Shown: one piece after another, positions 8,636-17,679 of the stretch
Layout: the number at the start of each line of letters is the position of its first letter
Numbering within the stretch: position 1 is the first letter of the stretch
NCBI RefSeq assembly: GCF_015352425.1
Contig: NZ_JADKNH010000009.1
Location: 186,001 to 250,000 of the forward strand
Length of the DNA: 64,000 nt
Direction of reading: 5' to 3'
DNA from: Fusibacter ferrireducens
GTDB lineage: Bacteria; Bacillota; Clostridia; Peptostreptococcales; Acidaminobacteraceae
The notes under the pieces: generated by a model
Databases searched by the model: none
Seen by the model: only the letters and a program-made list of their open reading frames with translations
Told to the model about the DNA's origin: nothing
Program-made: the position numbers and the translations under genes

Positions 8636-9469
8636 CTACTTCCTAAATCTCAAACTTAAATCCAATGCCTTTACAGAATGTGTCAAAGCCCCTACAGAAA
8701 TTACATCGACACCGGTTTCTGCAATTGCCCGTACGCAGTCCAAAGTCACATTTCCAGATGCTTCTAAAACTGCTCTTTTAGCCGTTATTTTGACGGCGGC
8801 ACTCATGTTTTCAAGACTCATATTGTCAAGCATGATAATATCTGCACCTGCATCTAGCGCCTCTTCCAGTTCTGCCAAGCTTTCAACTTCAACTTCAATT
8901 TTAGTCGTATGAGGGATACCCGCTTTTGCCCTTTTCACAGCTTCTTGAATACTGCCCACTGCTCTAATATGATTGTCCTTAATCATCACTGCATCTGATA
9001 AATTAAAACGATGATTGTAACCGCCACCACATCTAACCGCCATTTTGTCAAGCACGCGCAATCCCGGTACAGTCTTGCGCGTATCCACAATTCTAACATC
9101 ATAAGGTTTTACAGCGTCAACATATTGATGCGTTAAAGTGGCAATGCCAGACATTCTTTGAATTAGATTTAAAGCCGTACGCTCTGCTCTTAATATGTGA
9201 ATAGAAGCACCACGAATTGTACCGACTCTCTGCCCTTTTACGACTTCATCTCCATTTGAAACATGCCATTCTATTGCACAAGTTTCATCAACACTTTTAA
9301 ATGTATACTCAAAGATATCAATGCCTGAAATGACCCCTGCATCTTTTACAATGAGATCTGCAATACTTTCTTCACGACCGGATAAAAGCGTCTCTGAAGT
9401 AATGTCTCCATAATTCATATCTTCAACAAGAGCCTGCTTTATAATCTCGTCTATTTTATATTTTATCAT
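8636..9469 (-). CDS. nadC: Nicotinate-nucleotide pyrophosphorylase (quinolinate phosphoribosyltransferase)
   Basis: Converts quinolinate and PRPP to nicotinate mononucleotide, CO2 and PPi, the third dedicated step of de novo NAD synthesis. Visible family motifs are the DTRKTVPGLR loop with its substrate-binding Arg and Lys, CGGGYNHRF, MIKDNH and the C-terminal VDVISVGALTHS. With the ATG at 9469 the product has 277 residues, the usual length. AAAGGAG about ten bases upstream supports this ATG over a TTG at 9478. The 5' end overlaps the end of nadB by 14 bases, so nadA-nadB-nadC is one tightly packed operon with nadC last. Confidence 0.96.
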   Translation of the reverse strand: MIKYKIDEIIKQALVEDMNYGDITSETLLSGREESIADLIVKDAGVISGIDIFEYTFKSVDETCAIEWHVSNGDEVVKGQRVGTIRGASIHILRAERTALNLIQRMSGIATLTHQYVDAVKPYDVRIVDTRKTVPGLRVLDKMAVRCGGGYNHRFNLSDAVMIKDNHIRAVGSIQEAVKRAKAGIPHTTKIEVEVESLAELEEALDAGADIIMLDNMSLENMSAAVKITAKRAVLEASGNVTLDCVRAIAETGVDVISVGALTHSVKALDLSLRFRK

Positions 9470-10949
9470 TGTGATCAAACTCCTTTAAAGCATCATAAAC
9501 CATTGCTTTCATCATAATTAAGGCATTGTAAATGCTCATCGTTTCAATGCTTATCGCCTCACTATCTACTCTATGAGTCTCTCTTGGTCTTTGTATAAGT
9601 TCACAGATTTGATTATAGCATTTTTTTAACTTTACAGGATCACGATTGATCCCCATATAAGTATCCATCCAGCCCTGTAAAACCGCCTGACTCAAGTCAA
9701 ATTCTGGAATTTCAATGGTTTCACTTAAAGCCCTCTCAACTTGGCTTTCGTTATCAGTATCCATTATTTCAATGGCCTTTGCAATGCGTCTGCCAAATAC
9801 AACTGCCTCTAAAAGCGAATTACTGGCAAGCCTATTCATCCCATGAACACCTGTATGTGCACATTCACCCACTGCAAACAAGGCATCCAAAGATGTTTTT
9901 CCCACAAGGTCTGTCTTTATGCCTCCCATAAAATAATGCAACCTTGGTGCAACTGGAATCCAATCTTTTTCCATCGAAATGCCTTGTGTACTGCAAAATT
10001 CATAAATCACTGGAAAACGATTCATTAAAAATGACTTTGACAAATGAGTCACGTCCAAATATACAAACGGCTCACTTTGTAAGGCCATTTCGCTTTCAAT
10101 AGCAGCTGATACAACGTCTCTCGGTGCGAGTTCCATGCGCTCATCATATTTCATCATAAAGCGTTCACCAGACTGATTTCTTAAAATGGCGCCTTCGCCT
10201 CTCACCGCCTCGGATATCAAAAATTGACGTCCCTCTAAATTGGGGGTGTAAAAGACCGTCGGATGAAATTGGGTTAAGTTTATATGCGCCGTTTGAGCAC
10301 CTGCCCTCATGGCCATGGCTATACCGCTGCCGTCAATTCCCATAGCATTGCTTGTGTAGCTGTACAAATGCCCAATGCCGCCGGTTGCCAATACTGTCCA
10401 TTTTGAAAAAATGCGCATGCATTGTCGGTTTAAATTGCCCTGAACGCCAAAGCATTTTTTTTCAGCTACCAGCAATGCTGTGCCAAAAAAGGCATCTACC
10501 CAATGGATATTCTGTGCAGCTTTCACACGCTCAATAAGAACTTCCATCACAGATTTACCCGTATGGTCACCAATTCTAAGTATTCGAGCCACACGATGTG
10601 CACCTTCCATACCCATGAGATACTGTCCTTTTATATCTTGATCAAAATGAACCCCAAATGCTTCAAGTTGGTGTATGTTCGTTTCAGCTTCTTCCACCAA
10701 AATTTTGACACTTAAGGGGTTATTTGTATAATGCCCGCTTTTTAGCGTGTCTTCATAATGCATTATAGGAGAATCATATGCTTTGATCATGGCAGCTGCA
10801 ATCCCACCTTGTGCCAAATAGCTATTTGTTTCTCGAGCATCTGCCTTTGAAACGATCCATATGCGCATCGTTTTAGGTAACATGAGTGCTGTGTATAGTC
10901 CTGCTATACCTGCACCAATAATGACAACATCAGTTTCATATGTTTCCAA
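9456..10949 (-). CDS. nadB: L-aspartate oxidase
   Basis: FAD enzyme that oxidises L-aspartate to iminoaspartate for quinolinate synthesis; in anaerobes fumarate usually serves as electron acceptor. The dinucleotide-binding motif DVVIIGAGIAGLY opens the protein and the C-terminal FAD motif GMNRLASNSLLEAVVFGRR is present, as are the active-site-type HFMGG/HYFMGG and RGEGA stretches. I choose a TTG start at 10949 (497 aa), because it follows an AAGGTGAT ribosome site and lies 11 bases after the nadA stop. The longer ATG reading from 10994 runs back into nadA and has no ribosome site. The length is slightly short of enteric NadB (540), as in other Firmicutes. Confidence 0.94.
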   Translation of the reverse strand: METYETDVVIIGAGIAGLYTALMLPKTMRIWIVSKADARETNSYLAQGGIAAAMIKAYDSPIMHYEDTLKSGHYTNNPLSVKILVEEAETNIHQLEAFGVHFDQDIKGQYLMGMEGAHRVARILRIGDHTGKSVMEVLIERVKAAQNIHWVDAFFGTALLVAEKKCFGVQGNLNRQCMRIFSKWTVLATGGIGHLYSYTSNAMGIDGSGIAMAMRAGAQTAHINLTQFHPTVFYTPNLEGRQFLISEAVRGEGAILRNQSGERFMMKYDERMELAPRDVVSAAIESEMALQSEPFVYLDVTHLSKSFLMNRFPVIYEFCSTQGISMEKDWIPVAPRLHYFMGGIKTDLVGKTSLDALFAVGECAHTGVHGMNRLASNSLLEAVVFGRRIAKAIEIMDTDNESQVERALSETIEIPEFDLSQAVLQGWMDTYMGINRDPVKLKKCYNQICELIQRPRETHRVDSEAISIETMSIYNALIMMKAMVYDALKEFDHNDKI

Positions 10950-10959
10950 TCCATCACCT

Positions 10960-11871
10960 TCATTTCGATGCTTCAAGCATCTTTTGAATCGCATGATAAG
11001 CTCTTTTACTCACATTAGGGTCAAGAAGCACTTCATTGCCACCCATTTCTAATACTCTTAGTATGTCTTCAAGTTTTGTCTTCTTCATATTGGGACAGAC
11101 AAAATGGGAATTTAAAAGGACAAATTCCTTTTCAGGACTATTATGCTTTAAAGTTGCCATAACCCCTTCTTCAGTGCCAATGACAAGTACCTTAGCCGTA
11201 GATTTTTGAGCATAACTGATAATTTGTGACGTTGAACCCACAAAGTCCGCTTGATCGACAATTTCAGGCCTACATTCTGGGTGCACTAAAATCTCAGCTT
11301 CTGGATAATGCTGTCTGACTGATTTAATATCTTTCATATCCATTCTATGATGTGTTGGACAAAAACCCTTCCATAAAATAACTTCTTTTTCTGGCACAAA
11401 CTTAGACGTATAATGTCCCAAATTTTGATCCGGTACAAAGATGACTTGTTTGGACTTCAAACTTTTCACGATCTTAACTGCATTTGAGGAAGTACAACAG
11501 ATATCACTTTCTGCCTTTACTTCAGCAGATGAATTGACATAACAGACCACCTGAGCATTTGGATACTTTTGTTTTTCTGCTTTTAAAAGTTCTGCCGTAA
11601 CCATCTCTGCCATAGGACAACCCGCTTTAAAGTTAGGTAGTATAACTTTTTTATGCGGAGATAGTATTTTTGCTGTTTCTGCCATAAAATACACCCCGCA
11701 AAGTATAAGTGTCTCCGCTTCACAATCTGATGCAATCTTCGCAAGTTCAAGTGAATCTCCAACATAATCTGCAACTGCTTTGATCTCTTCCATTTGATAA
11801 TGATGTGCCAATATCATGGCCTTTTTTTCTATTTTGAGCGTCTTGATCTTTTCAACTAACATTGTGTTCAT
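10960..11871 (-). CDS. nadA: Quinolinate synthase
   Basis: Condenses iminoaspartate with dihydroxyacetone phosphate to quinolinate using a [4Fe-4S] cluster. The 303-residue product shows ILAHHYQ near residue 20, DSLELAK, GVYFMAETAK, the Cys-containing CYVNSSAEVKA and DICCTSSNA stretches, HPECRPE and the C-terminal CPNMKKT, covering the three cluster Cys positions of the family. The ATG is preceded by AAAAGGAG. It is the first gene of nadABC, with a clear promoter and an inverted repeat in the leader. The assignment is certain by motif and by neighbours. Confidence 0.97.
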   Translation of the reverse strand: MNTMLVEKIKTLKIEKKAMILAHHYQMEEIKAVADYVGDSLELAKIASDCEAETLILCGVYFMAETAKILSPHKKVILPNFKAGCPMAEMVTAELLKAEKQKYPNAQVVCYVNSSAEVKAESDICCTSSNAVKIVKSLKSKQVIFVPDQNLGHYTSKFVPEKEVILWKGFCPTHHRMDMKDIKSVRQHYPEAEILVHPECRPEIVDQADFVGSTSQIISYAQKSTAKVLVIGTEEGVMATLKHNSPEKEFVLLNSHFVCPNMKKTKLEDILRVLEMGGNEVLLDPNVSKRAYHAIQKMLEASK

Positions 11872-11886
11872 GGGATACTCCTTTTA

Positions 11887-11908
11887 TGACATTACATGTG
11901 TCTTGTCA
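11887..11908 (-). promoter_or_regulatory. Inverted repeat in the nadA leader, candidate repressor operator
   Basis: TGACA (11887-11891) and TGTCA (11904-11908) form an inverted repeat with a 12-bp spacer just downstream of the nadA promoter. Firmicutes nad genes are often controlled by NiaR (YrxA), so this could be its site; the match to the NiaR motif was not verified. Confidence 0.4.
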
Positions 11909-11921
11909 CTTATTCACCAGT

Positions 11922-11950
11922 AATATACCATAAAATTTGGAGGACTTCAA
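11922..11950 (-). promoter_or_regulatory. Promoter of nadABC
   Basis: Minus-strand TTGAAG (11945-11950), 17-bp spacer, TATATT (11922-11927), about 50 bp before the nadA start. Confidence 0.75.
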
Positions 11951-12071
11951 GTTTTACGCCAAATACTTCAATCTTATGCCCAATATAAAAGGATTCCAAC
12001 GGGCACCTTATTATTCCAAAAGTGCTATGAAATCCTCTTTAAGATTCATTATTCAATTTATATCCACTGCC

Positions 12072-13103
12072 CTATAGATAGCGTTTGCGCGAAGAGGTGG
12101 TCATCATGTTTTTCTCCAGAATATGAAGATATTCAAGACTCATTCCCGTGCCTTTTGCGACACAACTCACTGCATCATCTGCTATGTAGGTAGGGATGCC
12201 CGTTCTCTTTTCGAGCTGCTTATTTAATCCAAATAAAAGCGAACCGCCACCCGTCATAACAATGCCTCTAGAACTGATATCTGAAGCGAGCTCTGGTGGT
12301 GTTTTTTCGAGCACGGCGTGCACCGCATCGCAAATTGAATTTACGGATTCACTTAACGCCTCTAACATTTCATCGCTTGAAATGCTAATATTCTTAGGTA
12401 AACCTGTGATCAAATCACGACCTCGACAATCCATCTTAACCATTTTTGTTCTTGGATACGCTGTGCCGATATTGATTTTAAGCTCTTCAGCGGTTCTTTC
12501 TCCAATTAAAAGATTATGTCTTTTTCTCATATATCTTATAATCGACTCATCGAATTTATCGCCTGCGACTTTAATAGAATTGCTCACGACAATGCCATCG
12601 AGTGAAATAACTGCAATATCAGCTGTGCCGCCTCCAATGTCAATGACCATATTGCCATCTGGTTTTGTAATATCAAGGCCTGCCCCAATGGCAGCTGCAA
12701 TTGGCTCTTCAATTAAAAAGGTCTTTCCACCTCCGGCTTCAGTGGTTGCATCAAGAACGGCTCTCTTTTCAACCTCAGTGACGCCACTTGGAACACAAAC
12801 AATGATTTTAGGTTTAAATAATCTTCTTTTTCCACATGTCTTATTGATAAAATATCGGAGCATTCTTTCAGTCACATCATAATCAGAAATAACCCCATCT
12901 TTCAGAGGCCTAATGGCAATGATATTTCCTGGTGTACGTCCTAACATTTTTCGTGCTTCGTTGCCGACTGCCAGTACCCGATCCGTATTTTTATCAATGG
13001 CAACTACTGAAGGTTCTCTTAGAACGATTCCCTTGCCTTTAATATATACCAACACGCTGGCCGTTCCTAAATCTATTCCAATTTCAGCGCCGATTCCAAA
13101 CAT
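12072..13103 (-). CDS. mbl: MreB/Mbl family rod-shape-determining actin homologue
   Basis: Bacterial actin that polymerises under the membrane with ATP and directs lateral wall synthesis. The 343 residues contain the actin-fold motifs: phosphate-1 GIDLGTASVLVY, connect-1, phosphate-2 MVIDIGGGTADIAVISL and adenosine GIVMTGGGSLLFGL. The gene sits directly after murA, as mbl does in Bacillus, which is why I prefer the symbol mbl to mreB; sequence alone does not separate the two. The sporulation genes often found between murA and mbl (spoIID, spoIIQ, spoIIID) are absent. A degenerate dispersed repeat lies in the gap to murA. Confidence 0.9.
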   Translation of the reverse strand: MFGIGAEIGIDLGTASVLVYIKGKGIVLREPSVVAIDKNTDRVLAVGNEARKMLGRTPGNIIAIRPLKDGVISDYDVTERMLRYFINKTCGKRRLFKPKIIVCVPSGVTEVEKRAVLDATTEAGGGKTFLIEEPIAAAIGAGLDITKPDGNMVIDIGGGTADIAVISLDGIVVSNSIKVAGDKFDESIIRYMRKRHNLLIGERTAEELKINIGTAYPRTKMVKMDCRGRDLITGLPKNISISSDEMLEALSESVNSICDAVHAVLEKTPPELASDISSRGIVMTGGGSLLFGLNKQLEKRTGIPTYIADDAVSCVAKGTGMSLEYLHILEKNMMTTSSRKRYL

Positions 13104-13154
13104 GAATTATCCACCTTCCGCATCATTCTATATTGACAATTCAACGCTCTACAA

Positions 13155-13238
13155 AGCAATATTCTGAACATCCCTAGATGTCTCAATCTCATTTCCGCTG
13201 AAGCTGTCTGAGGTTGAATACGCCCACCTCTAAGCAGT
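13155..13238 (+). repeat. Degenerate third copy of the 125-bp dispersed element (copy C)
   Basis: On the plus strand this stretch shares with copies A and B the run GATGTCTCAA, ATTTYCGYTGA and GCTGTCTGAGGTTGAA in the same order and spacing, but diverges after about 13215. It lies between murA and mbl and is oriented opposite to them. No terminator hairpin follows. Confidence 0.6.
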
Positions 13239-13272
13239 ACGAAAACACATGTGCCTCATAGAATCGTCGATT

Positions 13273-14544
13273 TTACTTCTCGTTTTCTTCAATTCGTCTT
13301 ATTTTCGCACCAAGGCTTACCAAATCTTTTTCGATCTGAGGATATCCTCTGTCAATGTGATAGATATCATCAACTTCTGTGACGCCTTCTGCTATAAGTC
13401 CCGCTAAAACAAGCGCAGCACCCGCTCTTAGATCAGTCGCCTTTACTTGTGCACCTTGAATGTCTTTCACACCTTGTATAACCGCACTATGGCCTTCAAT
13501 CTTGACATTCGCACCCATTCTGTTGATTTCAGCAACATGTCTAAAACGATTTTCAAAGACTGTCTCTGTAATCACACTTGTACCCTCAGAGATCGATAAA
13601 AGCGCCATAAATGGTGCTTGAACATCTGTTGGGAAACCCGGATACGGCAAAGTCGTAATATCCACGGCCTTTAATCCACCTGTGGACATTACTCTGATCC
13701 GATCGTCATCATCTTCCACAGTCACACCCATTTCTCTAAGTTTGGCCGTAATCGGCTTAACATGACTTGAAACCACATTTTCAATTGTAACGTCTCCGTT
13801 CGTCATTGCAGCTGCAACCATATAAGTTGCTGTGATAATACGGTCTGGCATGGTTTGATGTTTAGATCCCTTAAGTGCAGTTACACCGTTGATTCTAATC
13901 GTATCTGTTCCAGCACCTTTTACATTGGCGCCCATTTCGTTTAAAAAATTGGCCAAATCAATAATCTCAGGCTCCTTTGCAGCATTCTGAATCAAAGTTT
14001 GACCCTTTGCCATTGTGGCAGCCATCATTATATTCTCAGTAGCCCCAACACTTGGGAAGTCAAGGTAAACTTCTGAACCAACCAATCCATTTTCAGCTTT
14101 GGCTTCAATATAACCATGCCCTAAAGTCACCTCAGCACCCAGCGCTTGAAAACCCTTTAAATGAAGATCAATTGGTCTCGCACCAATGGCACACCCTCCC
14201 GGCATGGACACTTTGGCAATACCTTTCTTAGCAAGTAGAGGTCCCATCACTAGAAACGACGCCCTCATCTTTTGAAGCAGCTCATATGGCGCCTCACAGT
14301 TCAATGTTTCACTCGGTCTGATTTCAAGCGTTTCTTCGGTTTTATCATAATTGACCACTTGCCCCAATGACTCAAGCAACGTAATCATAACTTCAACATC
14401 TAATAAATCTGGAACACTTTCTATTACACAAGCCTCTTCTGCTAGCAAAGATGCTGCCATAAGTTTAAGAACAGAGTTTTTTGCACCGTTAATTTTAACT
14501 GTTCCTACTAAAGGCCCACTCTTTTCAACTAATAATTTTGCCAA
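13273..14544 (-). CDS. murA: UDP-N-acetylglucosamine 1-carboxyvinyltransferase
   Basis: First committed step of peptidoglycan synthesis: adds enolpyruvate from PEP to UDP-GlcNAc. The start is TTG at 14544, six bases after AGGAGG; the product MAKLLVEKSG... has 423 residues, the family norm. The substrate-binding GAKNSVLKL lies near residue 20 and the fosfomycin-target loop GGCAIGARPID carries Cys118, so the enzyme should be fosfomycin-sensitive (family knowledge). The C-terminal RAGAALVLAGL and YPQIEKDL motifs are also present. It stands upstream of mbl, matching the Bacillus murAA-mbl order. The promoter must lie in the AT-rich divergent region towards the M20 peptidase. Confidence 0.97.
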   Translation of the reverse strand: MAKLLVEKSGPLVGTVKINGAKNSVLKLMAASLLAEEACVIESVPDLLDVEVMITLLESLGQVVNYDKTEETLEIRPSETLNCEAPYELLQKMRASFLVMGPLLAKKGIAKVSMPGGCAIGARPIDLHLKGFQALGAEVTLGHGYIEAKAENGLVGSEVYLDFPSVGATENIMMAATMAKGQTLIQNAAKEPEIIDLANFLNEMGANVKGAGTDTIRINGVTALKGSKHQTMPDRIITATYMVAAAMTNGDVTIENVVSSHVKPITAKLREMGVTVEDDDDRIRVMSTGGLKAVDITTLPYPGFPTDVQAPFMALLSISEGTSVITETVFENRFRHVAEINRMGANVKIEGHSAVIQGVKDIQGAQVKATDLRAGAALVLAGLIAEGVTEVDDIYHIDRGYPQIEKDLVSLGAKIRRIEENEK

Positions 14545-14682
14545 TTGTATCCTCCTGATCACTACCAAAAATATATTTTATATAAAGTATTTACGCATAT
14601 TTCAACTCAATCTTGTAAACCTGTTAAAACTCTTATACACATTTACTATTATATATAAAAACAGTGTATCATTCTACATTAA

Positions 14683-14704
14683 TTTTTTTTTTTTTTATTT
14701 TTTT
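14683..14704. other. T14-A-T7 tract in the murA / peptidase divergent region
   Basis: A run of 14 T, one A and 7 T in the 363-bp region between the divergent murA and M20 peptidase genes. Such tracts bend DNA or act as UP-like elements and are prone to slippage. The region otherwise holds only weak promoter-like sequence. Confidence 0.6.
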
Positions 14705-14845
14705 GCTCTCAAAGGGTTTTTTTTACACAATTTCATCAAATATTACAATTATGACACACGAAGATTTATTGCCTGTATGTCCAACTCAAACCCTATACTT
14801 ATTCAATGCCTAGTAAAATTTGAGGTCAAAACACCTATTTTTTAG

Positions 14846-14851
14846 TATAAT
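14846..14851 (+). promoter_or_regulatory. -10 element of the M20 peptidase promoter
   Basis: A consensus TATAAT about 55 bp before the start codon at 14908. A TTGAGG at 14820-14825 is 20 bp away, longer than ideal, so the -35 is uncertain. Confidence 0.5.
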
Positions 14852-14907
14852 GACAGTATAAAAATATTAATGACAAACATAAAACTACATTTTACAAGGG
14901 AGGCATT

Positions 14908-16017
14908 ATGATTAATCGAATACGTCTTGTTGAAGCATTTATGAAATACGTTCAAATTTCAAGTCCCACCAAAAATGAGGGGGCTTTTGCAAAATTTATC
15001 AAAGTCGAGCTTGAAAAACTAGGTCTTGAAGTTGCCATTGATCACGCAGGTGAAAAAGTAGGCAGTGATACAGGGAATATTATCGCCAATCTGGAAGGAA
15101 CACGTGAGGGAGAGCCTATTTTATTGAGTTGTCACATGGATACAGTCTCGCCAGGTGTTGATATCAAGCCACTCATTAAAGAAGATACCATCTACAGTGA
15201 TGGCACCACTATTCTAGGTGCAGATGACAAAGCTGGTATTGCTGCGATCTTAGAAGCACTTGCTGTCATAAAAGAAAATAATTTGCCACATGGCCCAGTT
15301 GAAATCTCTTTCAGCATTTTTGAAGAAGGCGGACTCTATGGCGCTAAGAACCTGGACTTTAAACAGTTTAAGTCACAACAGGCTTTCATCTTCGACAGCA
15401 GCGGTGATCCTGGACAAATTATCATTCAAGGTCCTGCACAAGACAAAATTCATGTTACGATTAAAGGCAAACCCGCTCACGCTGGTGTATGTCCTGAAGA
15501 GGGCATAAGTGCTATAATGGTCGCTGCTAACGCTATAAATCAGATGAAGCTTCTGAGAATAGACTCTGAAACAACAGCTAACATTGGCAGTATTCAAGGC
15601 GGCAGTGCCACCAATATCGTTACGCCAGAAGTTCAAATTCTAGCTGAAGCGCGCTCTTTAGACAATGATAAATTAAAAGCACAATCGAATCATATGAAAG
15701 CTTGCTTTGAAAGTGCTGCGGATCAATTTGGTGCAAAAGCTGAAGTTCAAATTAACCGTATGTATGATGCCTTTAAAATCGATGCTCACGATGAAATTGT
15801 CAAAAAAGTTGAAATGGCTTGTACAAGCGTTGGCATTAAACCTTCTACTGCATCCTCAGGCGGGGGCAGCGATACCAATGTCTTCAATACAAATGGGATC
15901 AAAGCTATCAACTTAGGCATTGGCGCGCGAAAACCACATACACTGGATGAGCACATCCACATCAATGATCTTGTCAAGGCTTCTGAACTCGTATTGGAAA
16001 TCATCAGACTTTCTTAG
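14908..16017 (+). CDS. M20 family zinc peptidase, PepT-like tripeptidase
   Basis: Cytosolic metallo-exopeptidase that probably releases amino acids from short peptides. The di-zinc ligand pattern of M20 is complete: HMDT with His76 and Asp78, bridging Asp106 in GADDKAG, the general base and ligand Glu139-Glu140 in EEGG, Asp near 168 in DSSG and a C-terminal His in HTLDEHIHI. The length of 369 residues fits the PepT2 subgroup, which is shorter than enteric PepT. GGGAGG precedes the ATG. It is the only plus-strand gene in the first 45 kb apart from the small ORF, and a bidirectional terminator separates it from the convergent carrier gene. Confidence 0.92.
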   Translation: MINRIRLVEAFMKYVQISSPTKNEGAFAKFIKVELEKLGLEVAIDHAGEKVGSDTGNIIANLEGTREGEPILLSCHMDTVSPGVDIKPLIKEDTIYSDGTTILGADDKAGIAAILEALAVIKENNLPHGPVEISFSIFEEGGLYGAKNLDFKQFKSQQAFIFDSSGDPGQIIIQGPAQDKIHVTIKGKPAHAGVCPEEGISAIMVAANAINQMKLLRIDSETTANIGSIQGGSATNIVTPEVQILAEARSLDNDKLKAQSNHMKACFESAADQFGAKAEVQINRMYDAFKIDAHDEIVKKVEMACTSVGIKPSTASSGGGSDTNVFNTNGIKAINLGIGARKPHTLDEHIHINDLVKASELVLEIIRLS

Positions 16018-16073
16018 ACAACAAGTTAGAATAGTCTTGAAGCTTTTTTTAATAGACCCAGATTGCCTCAAAA

Positions 16074-16135
16074 AAAGATTTCTCAATGAAAAGCGTTTTA
16101 ACAAACGCAATTGTTTGAGAAATCTTTATTTTTTT
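16074..16135. terminator. Bidirectional terminator between the M20 peptidase and the MFS carrier
   Basis: Outer arms AAAGATTTCTCAA (16074-16086) and TTGAGAAATCTTT (16115-16127) pair perfectly; an inner GCGTTT/AAACGC hairpin sits in the loop. A T-run follows on the plus strand and an A-run precedes (a T-run on the minus strand), so it should stop both convergent transcripts. Confidence 0.88.
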
Positions 16136-16283
16136 GGCTGCCATCAGATCTGTTTACTTCTTGATATTTTTCTTTTATGTGGGCATTCTATCTTTATCCT
16201 CTACCCGGTCATCGTCTACAACACCATGGCAAAATATTTTTCCTGTCTATCTCGTATGTGCCACTTTCAAATAAGTATACGAT

Positions 16284-17543
16284 TTAAAAAAATATGCAAG
16301 TCACATTTGATCGCAAACTTCTTTTAGAAAAAATAGTTAGAAATGCAATAATAGAGATCACTGCTATTACAGTTAAAAACAAAAATATCATATCAAAAGA
16401 ACCTTTATTGGCATCTACTATAATGCCTATGATAAAAGGTGCCGTGAAACTACCTGCTTGAGATCCAAAATTAACGAGACCAACAACCGAGCCCGTAACC
16501 TCTGATGAAAACTGTTTCATAATCAGACTGTTTATAATTACAAATATAGCAGTTACACATGCAATCGTTATCCCTTCAAAAATGAAAAACAGCGTTAAAG
16601 AAGATACTCTATACATCATAAAGACAGAAAATGCAGTCAAAATAGACATGACCATCGCCAGTTGCTTCACTGTATTCGTTTTCAGTTTGTCTGCAATTAT
16701 ACCACTTGCAAGCATGGCAAGCAATCCAAGTACTGCTGGCATCATCTGCCATTTCCCTGCGGTCATCAGACTTAAATGACGAACCTGTACTAAGTAGGTT
16801 GGCACCCATGAATTTATGCCCCATGTGATAAGACTTACGCAAAACCCCACCACACACATACTCCATACAAAAGGGACTTTAAGAATTTGTCTAAATGCTA
16901 AGCTTTGAGGCTCATTTATAAAATGATCATCGATTTTATTTTGAGTCCTCTCCGGCAATTTTAATATCATCAAATAAAAGACTGCAATCACTACACCCAA
17001 TGCCGCTATCATGTGAAACAACACTTGCCATCCCATTATGCCTATAATCCATGCAAAGAAGATCGAACTGACAACTGCAATGATAACCCCTGAAACCAAT
17101 AGTATTGAAATTGCTTTGCCTTGCTCATTTCTCGGAAAAACTTGTGCAATTGTTTTCAAAGCAGTTGGGTAAAATGCCCCCAAGCTAAGTCCTAGTAAAA
17201 AACGAAACAAGATTAAAACAGATGCAGACCATGCTACTCCCGAAAGAGAGGCAAAGATAGACCAAACGAGTATGCTACTGATTAAAACTTTTTTAGGGCC
17301 ATATCGATCTGCCAGCCACCCCCCTGGAATCTGCATAAGTGCATATCCAAGAAAAAAACTACTCATTATGAAGCCTTGTGTTGACGCACTTAAATCAAAA
17401 TCTTTACCAATTTCCAATATGGCATAGTTAATTGAAAATCTATTTAAATTTCCAACACACCATCCTAAAAATAATAAAGTTAATATCATATATCTACTTT
17501 TATTTTCGACAGCATTTTCAATAGAGTTTGATTTATTGATCAT
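16284..17543 (-). CDS. MFS transporter, anion:cation symporter (ACS) type
   Basis: A 419-residue integral membrane carrier with about 12 hydrophobic helices. The loop 2-3 motif GGWLADRYGPKKV is a classic MFS signature, and the N-terminal NRFSINYAILEIGKDFDLS resembles the ACS subfamily of hexuronate, galactonate and organic-anion carriers. The start is ATG at 17543 with AAAGGA nine bases before. It follows the AbgB-like amidohydrolase gene by 136 bp on the same strand, so the natural hypothesis is uptake of that enzyme's amide substrate or a product. The true substrate is not visible. The C-terminal end is rich in basic residues. Confidence 0.88.
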   Translation of the reverse strand: MINKSNSIENAVENKSRYMILTLLFLGWCVGNLNRFSINYAILEIGKDFDLSASTQGFIMSSFFLGYALMQIPGGWLADRYGPKKVLISSILVWSIFASLSGVAWSASVLILFRFLLGLSLGAFYPTALKTIAQVFPRNEQGKAISILLVSGVIIAVVSSIFFAWIIGIMGWQVLFHMIAALGVVIAVFYLMILKLPERTQNKIDDHFINEPQSLAFRQILKVPFVWSMCVVGFCVSLITWGINSWVPTYLVQVRHLSLMTAGKWQMMPAVLGLLAMLASGIIADKLKTNTVKQLAMVMSILTAFSVFMMYRVSSLTLFFIFEGITIACVTAIFVIINSLIMKQFSSEVTGSVVGLVNFGSQAGSFTAPFIIGIIVDANKGSFDMIFLFLTVIAVISIIAFLTIFSKRSLRSNVTCIFF

Positions 17544-17679
17544 ATTTTTAGCGTCCTTTCCATTTGAATTTGGTGATTTATTGGGCCGTTTATTTAAAAC
17601 AAATTTACATTCATATCTTGACAGTATTAACTTCTACAGTTTTTTCCCATCGCAATATAAAATTGTTTTGAGATCGAAT

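Noticed and set aside
10950-10994. Upstream ATG for nadB at 10994
   Set aside because: It lies inside nadA without a ribosome site; the TTG at 10949 has one and starts at the usual FAD-fold boundary.
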